A DNA stretch of 18,418 bases from Granulosicoccaceae bacterium. Its GTDB lineage: Bacteria; Pseudomonadota; Gammaproteobacteria; DAOVJZ01. The notes below the pieces were generated by a model. The model saw only the letters and a list, made by a program, of their open reading frames with translations, had not been told where the DNA came from and made no database searches. Shown piece by piece: positions 1-7,513 of this stretch (the stretch's first letter is position 1; every line of letters starts with the position of its first letter). The DNA is taken from the NCBI GenBank assembly GCA_030632035.1, contig DAOVJZ010000006.1, positions 1 to 18,418 on the forward strand, written 5' to 3'. A program made the translations under genes and the position numbers.

Positions 1-973
1 CACCGAAGGCGGATTTAACAGCATTACATTCTGCTTTATCACCGGCTGGTGTCGATGTGCCGTGTGCATTAATGTAATCCACTTCATTTGGATTAACACC
101 TGAATTATTCAGTGCATTTTCCATACAACGCATTGCACCTTCACCGCCTGCAGGTGGTGAAGTCATATGATAGGCATCACCACTCATACCGGAACCAGAA
201 ACTTCTGCATAAATGGTAGCGCCACGTTTTTTAGCGTGTTCGTATTCTTCCAGCACAACAACACCGGCACCATCACCGAGAACAAAACCATCACGGTCTT
301 TGTCCCATGGACGACTGGCTGTGGCCGGATCATCGTTACGTGTTGAAAGTGCACGTGCCGCACAGAAACCACCGAGCCCTAATGGTGAGGTACACATTTC
401 TGCACCACCGGCCACCATAACATCGGCATCGCCATATTCAATAATACGTGCCGCTTGACCAATATTGTGTGTGCCCGATGTGCAGGCAGTCACAATAGAA
501 AAATTCGGGCCCTTGAGTCCGGCCATAATAGAATAATCGCCAGACACCATATTAATGATGTTGCTTGGAACAAAGAAAGGTGAAATCTTGCGTGGGCCGC
601 CGTTGGTTAGTGCTTCGTGCCCTTTTTCGATGCCGGGCAAACCACCGATACCGGAACCAATTGCAACACCAATGCGGTGCGCATTGTCATCGGTTACTTC
701 AAGACCTGAATCATCCATTGCCTGTTTGGCCGCGGCAATCCCAAAATGAATAAAGGTATCCATCTTGCGCGCTTCCTTGGCAGACATGTAATCGGTAACG
801 TCAAAATTTTTCACTGAGGCAGCAAAATGAGTTGTAAAACCACTCGCATCAAACGAAGTAATGGTTTCAACACCGCTTTTACCTGCAAGGATATTTTCCC
901 ATGATTCTTTTACGCTAAGTCCGACTGGACTAACCATACCTAGGCCGGTAACGACAACACGTCTTTTTCCCAT
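1..973 (-). CDS. fabF: 3-oxoacyl-[acyl-carrier-protein] synthase II, partial (C-terminus beyond left edge)
   Basis: FabF condenses malonyl-ACP with a growing acyl-ACP in the cytosolic elongation cycle of fatty acid synthesis, and usually sets the unsaturated and long-chain output. About 324 residues are readable from an ATG at 973-971, against a family length near 413, so roughly the last 90 residues lie outside the window. The N-terminus MGKRRVVVTGLGMVSPVG is typical of the family. The nucleophile is Cys164 in the context TACTSG, and the first catalytic histidine is His304 in NAHGTSTPAGD; both spacings match the enzyme from E. coli. The second histidine and the GHxxGA-type region are off the edge. 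A clear ribosome binding site (TGGAG) sits about 7 nt upstream. It follows acpP by 97 nt, but an intrinsic terminator lies between them, so fabF depends on read-through or on its own promoter. Confidence 0.96.
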   Translation of the reverse strand, partial: MGKRRVVVTGLGMVSPVGLSVKESWENILAGKSGVETITSFDASGFTTHFAASVKNFDVTDYMSAKEARKMDTFIHFGIAAAKQAMDDSGLEVTDDNAHRIGVAIGSGIGGLPGIEKGHEALTNGGPRKISPFFVPSNIINMVSGDYSIMAGLKGPNFSIVTACTSGTHNIGQAARIIEYGDADVMVAGGAEMCTSPLGLGGFCAARALSTRNDDPATASRPWDKDRDGFVLGDGAGVVVLEEYEHAKKRGATIYAEVSGSGMSGDAYHMTSPPAGGEGAMRCMENALNNSGVNPNEVDYINAHGTSTPAGDKAECNAVKSAFG

Positions 974-1010
974 TTGTGCTCCAGACAACAGAAAGTTTGT
1001 TTGTGGTATT

Positions 1011-1050
1011 AAAAACAAAAGGCCGTGATCACACTGTGTGATCGCCGGCC
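1011..1050 (-). terminator. Intrinsic terminator between acpP and fabF
   Basis: Read on the minus strand, an inverted repeat (1021-1050) has an outer 5-bp arm GGCCG/CGGCC and an inner 7-bp arm around a 3-nt loop. Unpaired bases separate the two arms. A T-rich run (TTTTGTTTTT, 1020-1011) follows directly. It begins 20 nt after the acpP stop codon, so it should end most acpP transcripts before fabF. Confidence 0.85.
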
Positions 1051-1070
1051 CTGACTGTTCTTACAAACGC

Positions 1071-1307
1071 TTAGTTTTGTTGTGCGTTGATGTAATCAAC
1101 TGCTTGCTGAACAGTGGTGATTTTTTCAGCGTCTTCATCAGGAATTTCAGTTTCAAATTCCTCTTCAAGAGCCATTACTAATTCAACAGTATCAAGCGAA
1201 TCTGCGCCAAGATCGTCTACGAATGATGATGTACTGGAAACTTCATCTTCTTTAACGCCCAGTTGTTCTACAACAATCTTTTGTACGCGTTCTTCAATAG
1301 TACTCAT
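1071..1307 (-). CDS. acpP: Acyl carrier protein
   Basis: This is the acidic four-helix carrier that holds acyl intermediates as thioesters on a 4'-phosphopantetheine arm during fatty acid synthesis. The 78-residue product is the normal size and is strongly acidic. The attachment serine is Ser37 in GADSLDTVELVM, the canonical DSL motif. The ATG start at 1307-1305 is preceded by a strong ribosome binding site (GGGAGGAA) about 9 nt upstream, as expected for one of the most abundant proteins of the cell. It lies between fabG and fabF as in most Gammaproteobacteria. A possible promoter and leader hairpin precede it and a strong terminator follows it, which suggests a separate, abundant monocistronic mRNA. 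The gene identity is certain; the transcript model is an inference. Confidence 0.98.
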   Translation of the reverse strand: MSTIEERVQKIVVEQLGVKEDEVSSTSSFVDDLGADSLDTVELVMALEEEFETEIPDEDAEKITTVQQAVDYINAQQN

Positions 1308-1331
1308 GGTTTATATTTCCTCCCCGAAATA

Positions 1332-1358
1332 GCAGCTTTAGCTGCGGTCGGTATTGTA
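1332..1358 (-). promoter_or_regulatory. Putative acpP promoter -10 and 5' leader hairpin
   Basis: On the minus strand a good -10 hexamer, TACAAT, lies at 1358-1353, with no convincing -35 box in front of it. A start site about 7 nt further on would fall near 1346. Immediately after that is a perfect 5-bp hairpin, GCAGC-TAAA-GCTGC (1345-1332). The transcript would therefore begin with a stem-loop, followed about 20 nt later by the strong acpP ribosome binding site. There is no T-run after the hairpin, so it is not a terminator. Confidence 0.4.
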
Positions 1359-1388
1359 TGAAAAAGTGATGATAGATGCCACCTTATG

Positions 1389-1412
1389 AAAAAAATTTCG
1401 GTAGCGCCAAAA
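1389..1412 (-). terminator. Possible weak intrinsic terminator after fabG
   Basis: On the minus strand, starting 8 nt after the fabG stop codon, a short imperfect stem (TTTGG pairing with CCGAAA, one bulged G, loop CGCTA) is followed by seven T residues (1395-1389). The stem is short and AT-rich, so termination would be partial at best. Confidence 0.35.
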
Positions 1413-1420
1413 AATCCTAA

Positions 1421-2164
1421 TTAACTCATATACATACCACCATTCACATGGATGGTCTCGCCTGTAATATAGTTGCCTCCGGCGGATGCAAGGAATAAAA
1501 CAGCCGCTGCAATGTCATCTGGACTACCTAAATCCCCTAGCGGGATCTGATCTTTCAACACCTTGCGCTGTTCATCTGGCAAGGCACGAGTCATATCGGT
1601 ATCGATAAACCCGGGTGCAACTGCGTTTACGGTGATACCTCGGGAACCTACTTCTCTGGCAAGGGATTTGGTAAATCCAATCAAACCGGCCTTGGTAGAG
1701 GCATAGTTACACTGACCCGCATTACCCGTTGCACCGACAACAGAAGCGATACTGATAATGCGCCCCTTGCGTGCCTTCATCATAGTACGCATGCAGGCTT
1801 TTGACAGTCGATAAATAGAACCCAGATTGGTATCAATAACCGCATTCCAATCATCTTCTTTCATACGCATGAGCAGGTTATCTTTAGTAATACCGGCATT
1901 ATTGACAAGAATGCTTGGGGCACCAAAATCAGATGTGCAAGTTTTCATCGCATTGGCGACTGAGTCTGCATCGGTTACGTTTAATACGACACCTTTGCCT
2001 TCGATACCGTTTTCTTTCATGTGGGCAGTAATGGCATCAGCACCTTTTTCGCTAGTCGCTGTTCCAACGACGGTTGCGCCATCTTTTCCCAGAGCCAATG
2101 CAATTGATTGTCCGATGCCACGGCTGGCACCTGTCACTAATGCGATTTCACCTTGTAATGACAC
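1421..2164 (-). CDS. fabG: 3-oxoacyl-[acyl-carrier-protein] reductase
   Basis: FabG makes the first reduction of the elongation cycle, 3-ketoacyl-ACP to 3-hydroxyacyl-ACP, using NADPH. The 247-residue protein is a classical short-chain dehydrogenase/reductase. It has the nucleotide-binding TGASRGIG at 11-18, NNAG at 88-91, Asn113, Ser141, and the catalytic pair Tyr154 and Lys158 in NYASTKAG. The C-terminal INVNGG-like segment reads IHVNGGMYMS. The start is a GTG at 2164-2162, not ATG. It is well placed about 9 nt behind a GGGAG ribosome binding site and gives the normal N-terminus MSLQGEIALVTGAS. fabD ends 21 nt upstream, so the two are co-transcribed. acpP follows after a 113-nt gap that probably carries its own signals. 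Confidence 0.97.
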   Translation of the reverse strand: MSLQGEIALVTGASRGIGQSIALALGKDGATVVGTATSEKGADAITAHMKENGIEGKGVVLNVTDADSVANAMKTCTSDFGAPSILVNNAGITKDNLLMRMKEDDWNAVIDTNLGSIYRLSKACMRTMMKARKGRIISIASVVGATGNAGQCNYASTKAGLIGFTKSLAREVGSRGITVNAVAPGFIDTDMTRALPDEQRKVLKDQIPLGDLGSPDDIAAAVLFLASAGGNYITGETIHVNGGMYMS

Positions 2165-2185
2165 TATCTTTCTCCCGTTATTATT

Positions 2186-3109
2186 TTATGCCAATGCCTT
2201 TTCAAGAGACTCCGGATCAAATACCGGAGAGGCCGTCATTGTTTTTGCAATTCGTTTGTTTAATCCAGTCAACACTTTGCCGGGGCCACATTCTACCAAA
2301 TTATCCACGCCTTCGGCCTGCATTTTTTGAATTGTTTCTACCCAGCGTACCGGGCTATAAAGCTGTTGAGTCAATGCCTTACGAATACCGTCCGCATTGT
2401 CACAAGCTGTAACATCAACATTATTAATGACGGGTATAGAAGGCGTTTTAATTTCAATTTCTTGCAGTCTTTTCGCCAGTTGTTCTGCCGCTGGTTTCAT
2501 TAATGCACAATGAGAAGGAACGCTGACTGGCAACAATAACGCACGTTTGGCACCATTTTCTTTCGCTAATTCAGTGGCACGTGTTACCGCCTCCTTTGAA
2601 CCGGCAATCACTACCTGTCCCGGTGCATTAAAGTTAACAGCCGAAACCACATCGCCTTGTTCTGCATCTGCGCATACTTGTCTAACTGCATCATCATCCA
2701 GACCAAGAATTGCTGCCATTGCACCCTTGCCTTCTGGCACAGCTTCCTGCATAAAGCGACCACGATCCGCGACCAGAGAAACAGCGTCTTCAAATGCCAT
2801 TGCGCCAGAACAAACCAGAGCAGTGTATTCGCCAAGACTGTGTCCGGCCATAAATGCGGGCGCTGGCCCATTTTTACTTTGCCATACGCGCCATGTGGCC
2901 ACACCCGATGCCAACATGGCGGGTTGGGTTTTGTGTGTCAGGTTTAATTCTGTATCTGGCCCCTCTTTTACCAACTGCCAGAGATCGTAGCCAAGTACGT
3001 TTGATGCAGAAGAAAATGTATCTGTAACTTCACTGTATTGATCTGCCAATGCAGACAACATACCAACTGATTGAGAACCCTGTCCGGGGAAGATAAACGC
3101 AACTGTCAT
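2186..3109 (-). CDS. fabD: Malonyl-CoA:ACP transacylase
   Basis: FabD moves the malonyl group from malonyl-CoA to ACP, supplying the extender unit for FabH and FabF. The 307-residue protein has the family length. It carries the oxyanion-hole motif GQGSQ at 9-13, the nucleophile elbow GHSLGEY with Ser91, the arginine that binds the malonyl carboxylate in DRGRFMQ, and the catalytic His200 in VPSHCALM. The ATG start at 3109-3107 gives the standard N-terminus MTVAFIFPGQGSQ. The ribosome binding site is weak (GGA about 12 nt upstream in an A-rich leader). It is 27 nt after fabH and 21 nt before fabG, within one operon. Confidence 0.97.
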   Translation of the reverse strand: MTVAFIFPGQGSQSVGMLSALADQYSEVTDTFSSASNVLGYDLWQLVKEGPDTELNLTHKTQPAMLASGVATWRVWQSKNGPAPAFMAGHSLGEYTALVCSGAMAFEDAVSLVADRGRFMQEAVPEGKGAMAAILGLDDDAVRQVCADAEQGDVVSAVNFNAPGQVVIAGSKEAVTRATELAKENGAKRALLLPVSVPSHCALMKPAAEQLAKRLQEIEIKTPSIPVINNVDVTACDNADGIRKALTQQLYSPVRWVETIQKMQAEGVDNLVECGPGKVLTGLNKRIAKTMTASPVFDPESLEKALA

Positions 3110-3136
3110 TTTTTTATTATTCCAAATTAAAACTTG

Positions 3137-4105
3137 TTAGAACTTAAGCAGAACTGAACCCCAGGTGAATCCACCACCAAAGGCCTCAAGCAACACTGTT
3201 TGTCCTTCTGTAATTCTGCCATCTCTTACTGCTGTATCCAGAGCAAGGGGGATAGAGGCTGCTGAAGTATTGCCATGTTTATCTACGGTTACCACAACAT
3301 GATCCATGGACATTTTCAGCTTCTTCGCTGTTGCTTTAATAATTCTTATATTTGCCTGATGCGGCACCAACCAATCAATATCTGTTTTTTCCATATTATT
3401 GGCAGACAGTGTTTCATCAACAATCCTGCCAAGAGTAGTAACCGCCATCTTGAATACTTCATTACCCTGCATCTTGATATGGCCAGTGCCGTTACTAACG
3501 TTATCAAACCCTTCTGAAATACCACCATCAACTGTTAACAACTGTTCGTATGCACCATCAGCATGCAAATGGGTTGAAAGTATGCCGGGTTTATCACTGG
3601 CAGACAGCACAACCGCGCCAGCACCATCACCAAATAAAACGCAGGTAGAACGATCAGTCCAGTCAATAATACGTGATAGTGTTTCTGCACCAATCACTAA
3701 TGCATTTTTTACTTCACCTGTCTTGATGAATTTATCAGCCACAGAAAGCGCATAAACAAAACCGGTACAAACAGCCTGTACATCAAAGGCAGGACTACCG
3801 TGAATATCCAGACGTTTTTGTAACAAGCAGGCCGTGCTTGGAAAAACACGATCAGGTGTGGTGGTGGCAACAATAATTAAATCAATATCAGATATCTTGA
3901 TGCCCGCCGCATCAATCGCATTACGCGCTGCCTTCTCGGCCAGATCACAGGTTGTTTCGCCATCAACGACAATACAGCGTTCTTTAATGCCGGTACGATC
4001 TGTGATCCATTGATCCGTGGTATCTACTATTTTTTCGATATCGGCGTTGGTCATTACCTTTTCAGGTAAATAACTGCCTGTGCCAATTATCCTTGAATGA
4101 ATCAT
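3137..4105 (-). CDS. fabH: 3-oxoacyl-[acyl-carrier-protein] synthase III
   Basis: FabH starts fatty acid synthesis by condensing acetyl-CoA with malonyl-ACP. The 322-residue product matches the family length. It has the full Cys-His-Asn catalytic set: Cys113 in VQAVCTGF, His249 in VPHQANIRI and Asn279 in KHGNTSAAS. The C-terminal glycine-rich loop GGGFTWGS is also present. The ATG start overlaps the plsX stop codon as ATGA (4105-4102), so translation of the two is probably coupled. The plsX-fabH-fabD order is that of E. coli. All active-site residues are in place, so it should be the housekeeping initiator enzyme. Confidence 0.97.
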   Translation of the reverse strand: MIHSRIIGTGSYLPEKVMTNADIEKIVDTTDQWITDRTGIKERCIVVDGETTCDLAEKAARNAIDAAGIKISDIDLIIVATTTPDRVFPSTACLLQKRLDIHGSPAFDVQAVCTGFVYALSVADKFIKTGEVKNALVIGAETLSRIIDWTDRSTCVLFGDGAGAVVLSASDKPGILSTHLHADGAYEQLLTVDGGISEGFDNVSNGTGHIKMQGNEVFKMAVTTLGRIVDETLSANNMEKTDIDWLVPHQANIRIIKATAKKLKMSMDHVVVTVDKHGNTSAASIPLALDTAVRDGRITEGQTVLLEAFGGGFTWGSVLLKF

Positions 4106-5121
4106 GCTGTTTCCCTGCTACTCAGTAAATCATCTAGTTGATGAGTAATCATTTCAGGTACATTCTTTTTGATTTCATGTACGGCTTCCTTAATAGCGGT
4201 CACATAGGCAACCACATCAGCGCCACCATGACTCTTGATTACGATGCCCTGCAATCCGACAAAGGTAGCACCATTATAGTTCCGTGGGTCAACGCGCTTC
4301 TTGAATGCCTTGAGCACGGGCATAGCCAACAACCCAAGTAAACGGGTAATGAGATTACGATTAAATTCCTGCTTCATGTAATGCGTAATCATCTTGGCAA
4401 CGCCTTCACTGCTTTTGAGTGCAATGTTACCAATAAAGCCATCACACACAACGACATCAACATCACCACGAAAAATTGCATCACCTTCAACAAAACCGAC
4501 ATAGTTTAATGAGCTGTCATTCAACATGCGTGCCGCTTCCTTGATACGTTCATTACCCTTTATTTCTTCTTCACCGATATTGAGCAGGCCGATACTGGGG
4601 TTGGCAATATTGTCTATTGCACTTGTTAATACAGAACCCATAACGGCAAACTCAAAAAGATTATCTGCACTGGAATCGACATTAGCACCCAGGTCGAGCA
4701 CATGAGTGTGGCCTTTGATAGCGGGCATTGCTGAAATGATGGCTGGACGATCAATGCCCGGTAATGTTTTCAAAACATAACGTGCTGTTGCCATTAATGC
4801 GCCGGTATTTCCCGCGCTGACACAGGCGTTCGCCTTGCCTTCTTTAACCAGATTGATTGCGACGCGCATGGAAGAATCTTTTTTTCCACGTAATGCATGT
4901 GACGGGAGCTCATCCATTTCAACTTGCTGGGATGCGTGCTGGATCTCGATACGATCCATTGATGCATTGTTTTTGCTTAATTCAAGTCGAATTTTGTCTT
5001 CATCGCCTACCAATATAAGACGAAGCCCTTCCAGCTCGTTAAGAACCTGAAGGGCTGCGGGCACGACTACTTGAACGCCATGATCACCTCCCATGGCGTC
5101 TAGTGAAATCGTGGAATTCAA
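4102..5121 (-). CDS. plsX: Phosphate acyltransferase PlsX
   Basis: PlsX converts acyl-ACP and phosphate to acyl-phosphate, the acyl donor for PlsY in phospholipid synthesis; it acts at the cytosolic face of the membrane. The 339-residue product begins MNSTISLDAMGGDHG, with the family motif DAMGGD at 8-13, and has SAGNTGALM at 102-110. The start codon is TTG at 5121-5119. It is forced: the rpmF stop TAA lies in the same frame only one codon upstream (5127-5125), and the next in-frame ATG is inside the conserved DAMGGD motif. An AAGGA ribosome binding site lies inside the end of rpmF. The tight spacing suggests coupling to rpmF translation. The gene overlaps fabH by 4 nt. Confidence 0.95.
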   Translation of the reverse strand: MNSTISLDAMGGDHGVQVVVPAALQVLNELEGLRLILVGDEDKIRLELSKNNASMDRIEIQHASQQVEMDELPSHALRGKKDSSMRVAINLVKEGKANACVSAGNTGALMATARYVLKTLPGIDRPAIISAMPAIKGHTHVLDLGANVDSSADNLFEFAVMGSVLTSAIDNIANPSIGLLNIGEEEIKGNERIKEAARMLNDSSLNYVGFVEGDAIFRGDVDVVVCDGFIGNIALKSSEGVAKMITHYMKQEFNRNLITRLLGLLAMPVLKAFKKRVDPRNYNGATFVGLQGIVIKSHGGADVVAYVTAIKEAVHEIKKNVPEMITHQLDDLLSSRETA

Positions 5122-5124
5122 ATG

Positions 5125-5304
5125 TTAGTCGTCCTTACCGGCAGCGACTTTACGACCTTTATAGTAACCGTCTGGTGTTACATGATGACGTAAATGAGTT
5201 TCACCTGATGTTGGATCAATTGACAACGTCTTTGCAGTTAATGAATCGTGTGAACGACGCATTCCGCGCGTTGAAGGTGTTCTTTTGCTTTTCTGTACGG
5301 CCAT
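5125..5304 (-). CDS. rpmF: 50S ribosomal protein bL32
   Basis: This 59-residue basic protein of the large ribosomal subunit begins MAVQKSKRTPSTRGMRRSHD and has the conserved segment HLRHHVTPDGYYKGRKV, very close to bL32 of E. coli (57 residues). It contains no cysteine, so it is the zinc-free form of L32. The start ATG (5304-5302) follows AGGAG in the leader. It sits in the conserved order yceD-rpmF-plsX, which links ribosome production to lipid synthesis in many bacteria. plsX starts in the same frame one codon after the rpmF stop. Confidence 0.97.
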   Translation of the reverse strand: MAVQKSKRTPSTRGMRRSHDSLTAKTLSIDPTSGETHLRHHVTPDGYYKGRKVAAGKDD

Positions 5305-5351
5305 TTCAGTTCTCCTGCTATTTAATATTGAGAGTCTTAATCAAGACGCCC

Positions 5352-5879
5352 CTATTTCTTTACTTTCAGTTCTTCCAAAACAGAAAAAGGCGACTTCTTA
5401 TCCGCTTCTGTTTCTTCAATCTCTGGCGATCCCTTTAATACTTCTTTTACTTCTTCACTACAATCACCCTCTGCATGCATGGCAACAATAGGGATCGTCA
5501 AAATCAATTCATCTTCAATAATGTCAGGCAGTGGCATTGGAGTGGTTTCAACCAATAAAGGTTCATAATCACTCGGCAAACTTTCAGCTTTCGTATCTGA
5601 AGTTACGATACCCAGTTGAAAATCTGTTGATACTTCCAGCCCGACTGCTTCCAGACAACGCTGGCAAGCCACTTCCACCTCGGCATCCAGATGACCTTTG
5701 GCGAAACGTATGCCCTGACTGTCCACGCCGAACTCTATTTCAACCCTGACAACACCCTTATCTGAGTATAATAAGGACGAAAGGCGCTTCATCTGCGCGG
5801 GTTGGAGCTCCCCTGATATCTGGCGGCCCGTGACGGCCAGATTGACAGGATCCACCAAATCTGGAAACCGTTCTGACAT
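5352..5879 (-). CDS. yceD: YceD/DUF177 family protein (23S rRNA accumulation)
   Basis: The 175-residue protein belongs to the DUF177/YceD family, which is found upstream of rpmF in most bacteria and has been linked to 23S rRNA accumulation; its precise biochemical role is not settled. Visible family marks are the CQRC pair at 72-75, the EDELILTIPIV segment at about 122-132, the later Cys140 and a C-terminal tail ending SPFSVLEELKVKK. The length and the N-terminus (MSERFPDLVDPVNLA) match E. coli YceD, which supports this ATG (5879-5877). No Shine-Dalgarno sequence precedes it, and the best promoter puts the transcript start only a few nucleotides upstream. It is the first gene of the rpmF-plsX-fab operon. 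Confidence 0.93.
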   Translation of the reverse strand: MSERFPDLVDPVNLAVTGRQISGELQPAQMKRLSSLLYSDKGVVRVEIEFGVDSQGIRFAKGHLDAEVEVACQRCLEAVGLEVSTDFQLGIVTSDTKAESLPSDYEPLLVETTPMPLPDIIEDELILTIPIVAMHAEGDCSEEVKEVLKGSPEIEETEADKKSPFSVLEELKVKK

Positions 5880-5888
5880 AAACGCGCG

Positions 5889-5917
5889 ATTTTATACTTA
5901 CCTTTATATAGAGTCAA
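5889..5917 (-). promoter_or_regulatory. Putative sigma-70 promoter of the yceD-rpmF-plsX-fab operon
   Basis: On the minus strand, TTGACT (5917-5912) is followed after 17 nt by TAAAAT (5894-5889). An alternative -10, TATAAA, lies at 5896-5891 with a 15-nt spacer. A start site about 7 nt after the -10 would be near 5882, nearly on top of the yceD ATG at 5879. The boxes are close to consensus; the near-leaderless consequence is an inference. Confidence 0.55.
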
Positions 5918-5940
5918 AGCCGAAATAGAAAAAAACCTAG

Positions 5941-5998
5941 ATTTGACATAGACATACCGAATCCAGGGCTTGACATAGAGGGCTAATTTACGTCAAAT
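5941..5998 (+). promoter_or_regulatory. Putative pycA promoter with repeated TTGACATAGA boxes
   Basis: TTGACATAGA occurs twice, at 5943-5952 and 5970-5979, 27 nt apart. The second copy holds a perfect -35 TTGACA (5970-5975). Exactly 17 nt later is TCAAAT (5993-5998), a modest -10. The heptamers ATTTGAC (5941-5947) and GTCAAAT (5992-5998) form an inverted pair around the whole segment. The repeats could be an operator for the divergent carboxylase or fab operon, but no regulator can be named. Confidence 0.4.
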
Positions 5999-6046
5999 CA
6001 GCACTTCGCCATATATCTGAGTCCGGGAAGGACGAGACCTAGTCCC

Positions 6047-7465
6047 TTGATAAATAAAATACTAATAGCGAACCGGGGAGAAATCGCAGTCCGTATTGTA
6101 CGGGCCTGCGCCGAAATGGGCATCAAATCGGTGGCTATTTATGCCGAAGCCGACCGCCATGCCCTCCACGTCAAAAAAGCCGATGAGGCCTACAATCTGG
6201 GGCCCGATACTGTTGCTGGTTACCTGAATGCCCACCGAATCGTGAATCTGGCTGTTGCTACCGGCTGTGATGCCCTGCATCCTGGCTATGGTTTTTTATC
6301 TGAAAACCCCCAATTGGCCGAGCGCTGTGAGCGCCGTGGTATCAAGTTTATTGGCCCTACGGCTGAGGTTATTCGCCGTATGGGCGATAAGACCGAAGCC
6401 CGCAAATCGATGGTTGAAGCCGGTGTGCCGGTAACACCGGGCAGTGTTGGCAATCTATCCGATGTTGAAGAAGCTGCCACACTGGCAAATGAAATCGGTT
6501 ATCCCATTATGCTCAAGGCCACACTCGGTGGCGGTGGTCGCGGAATTCGTCGTTGCGATAACGAAAAAGAATTGCGCCGTAATTATGAGCGCGTCATATC
6601 CGAAGCCACCAAGGCATTTGGTAGCTCCGAAGTGTTTATGGAGAAATTCATATCCAATCCACGCCACATAGAAGTGCAAGTCATGGCGGACACTTACGGT
6701 AATGTGATTCATTTATTTGAACGTGACTGCTCTATTCAACGCCGCCATCAAAAACTGGTCGAGATCGCTCCGTCTCCACAGATCAATGAAATCCAACGTA
6801 GCATATTGGGTGATATGGCAGTAAAAGCCACCAAGACAGTCGGTTACAGTAATGCCGGGACTGTCGAGTTCCTGATGGATGATAAAAACAATTTTTATTT
6901 CATGGAAATGAATACCCGTTTGCAAGTTGAGCACACCATTACTGAAGCCATTACTGGTGTAGATATCGTGCAGGAACAGATTCGTATAGCAAGCGGTGAA
7001 CGCCTGCAATATCGTCAGGAAGATATTCGTCGTCGTGGTTATGCGATTGAGTTCCGTATTAACGCCGAAGATCCGAAAAATGATTTTTTGCCCAGTTTTG
7101 GTCGTATTACACGTTACTTTGCTCCCGGTGGTCCTGGCGTGCGTACTGATGCCGCGATTTATACCGGCTACGAGATCCCGCCTTATTATGATTCCATGTG
7201 CGCCAAACTGATTGTCTGGGCACTGGATTGGGAAAGCTTGATTGCACGCGCACAACGCGCATTGAATGACATTGGTGTATATGGCGTAAAAACCACTATC
7301 CCGTATCAACTGGAAATTATTAATACTGCTGATTTCAAGCGCGGTAGATTCAATACCGGTTTTGTTGAATCTCATCCAGAGCTGATTAATTATTCAGTAC
7401 GACGTCCGCCACGCGAACTCGCAGCAGTCATTGGTGCCGCGATTGCCGCACATATGGGGCGGTAA
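6047..7465 (+). CDS. pycA: Pyruvate carboxylase subunit A (biotin carboxylase)
   Basis: This subunit carboxylates biotin with ATP and bicarbonate. The 472-residue protein has the biotin carboxylase domains in order. An N-terminal domain (IANRGEIAVRI at 7-17) leads into an ATP-grasp domain with Lys157 and the glycine loop GGGGRG at 161-166. Next come ERDCSIQRRHQK (about 225-236), the catalytic EMNTR at 287-291 and QVEH at 293-296, then the C-terminal domain. AccC of acetyl-CoA carboxylase has the same fold. The gene directly ahead of a carboxyltransferase/biotin-carrier subunit, and far from any accB, fits two-subunit pyruvate carboxylase better. The start is a TTG (6047-6049): the conserved KILIANRGEIAVRI begins four residues in and no ATG is available before it. 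A GGAAGGA lies about 15 nt upstream, rather far. Confidence 0.88.
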   Translation: MINKILIANRGEIAVRIVRACAEMGIKSVAIYAEADRHALHVKKADEAYNLGPDTVAGYLNAHRIVNLAVATGCDALHPGYGFLSENPQLAERCERRGIKFIGPTAEVIRRMGDKTEARKSMVEAGVPVTPGSVGNLSDVEEAATLANEIGYPIMLKATLGGGGRGIRRCDNEKELRRNYERVISEATKAFGSSEVFMEKFISNPRHIEVQVMADTYGNVIHLFERDCSIQRRHQKLVEIAPSPQINEIQRSILGDMAVKATKTVGYSNAGTVEFLMDDKNNFYFMEMNTRLQVEHTITEAITGVDIVQEQIRIASGERLQYRQEDIRRRGYAIEFRINAEDPKNDFLPSFGRITRYFAPGGPGVRTDAAIYTGYEIPPYYDSMCAKLIVWALDWESLIARAQRALNDIGVYGVKTTIPYQLEIINTADFKRGRFNTGFVESHPELINYSVRRPPRELAAVIGAAIAAHMGR

Positions 7466-7513
7466 TGAATGATGTTGAAACTTACAAACTAAAAGAACAC
7501 AATTAACAATAAT

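Noticed and set aside
1827..2330. A 167-codon open frame antisense across the fabG-fabD junction
   Set aside because: Both genes beneath it have complete catalytic motifs and normal lengths, and the antisense product shows no domain.
6713..7375. A 220-codon open frame antisense to pycA
   Set aside because: It lies wholly within a well-supported gene on the other strand, its protein has no recognisable motif, and the frame follows from the codon pattern of pycA.
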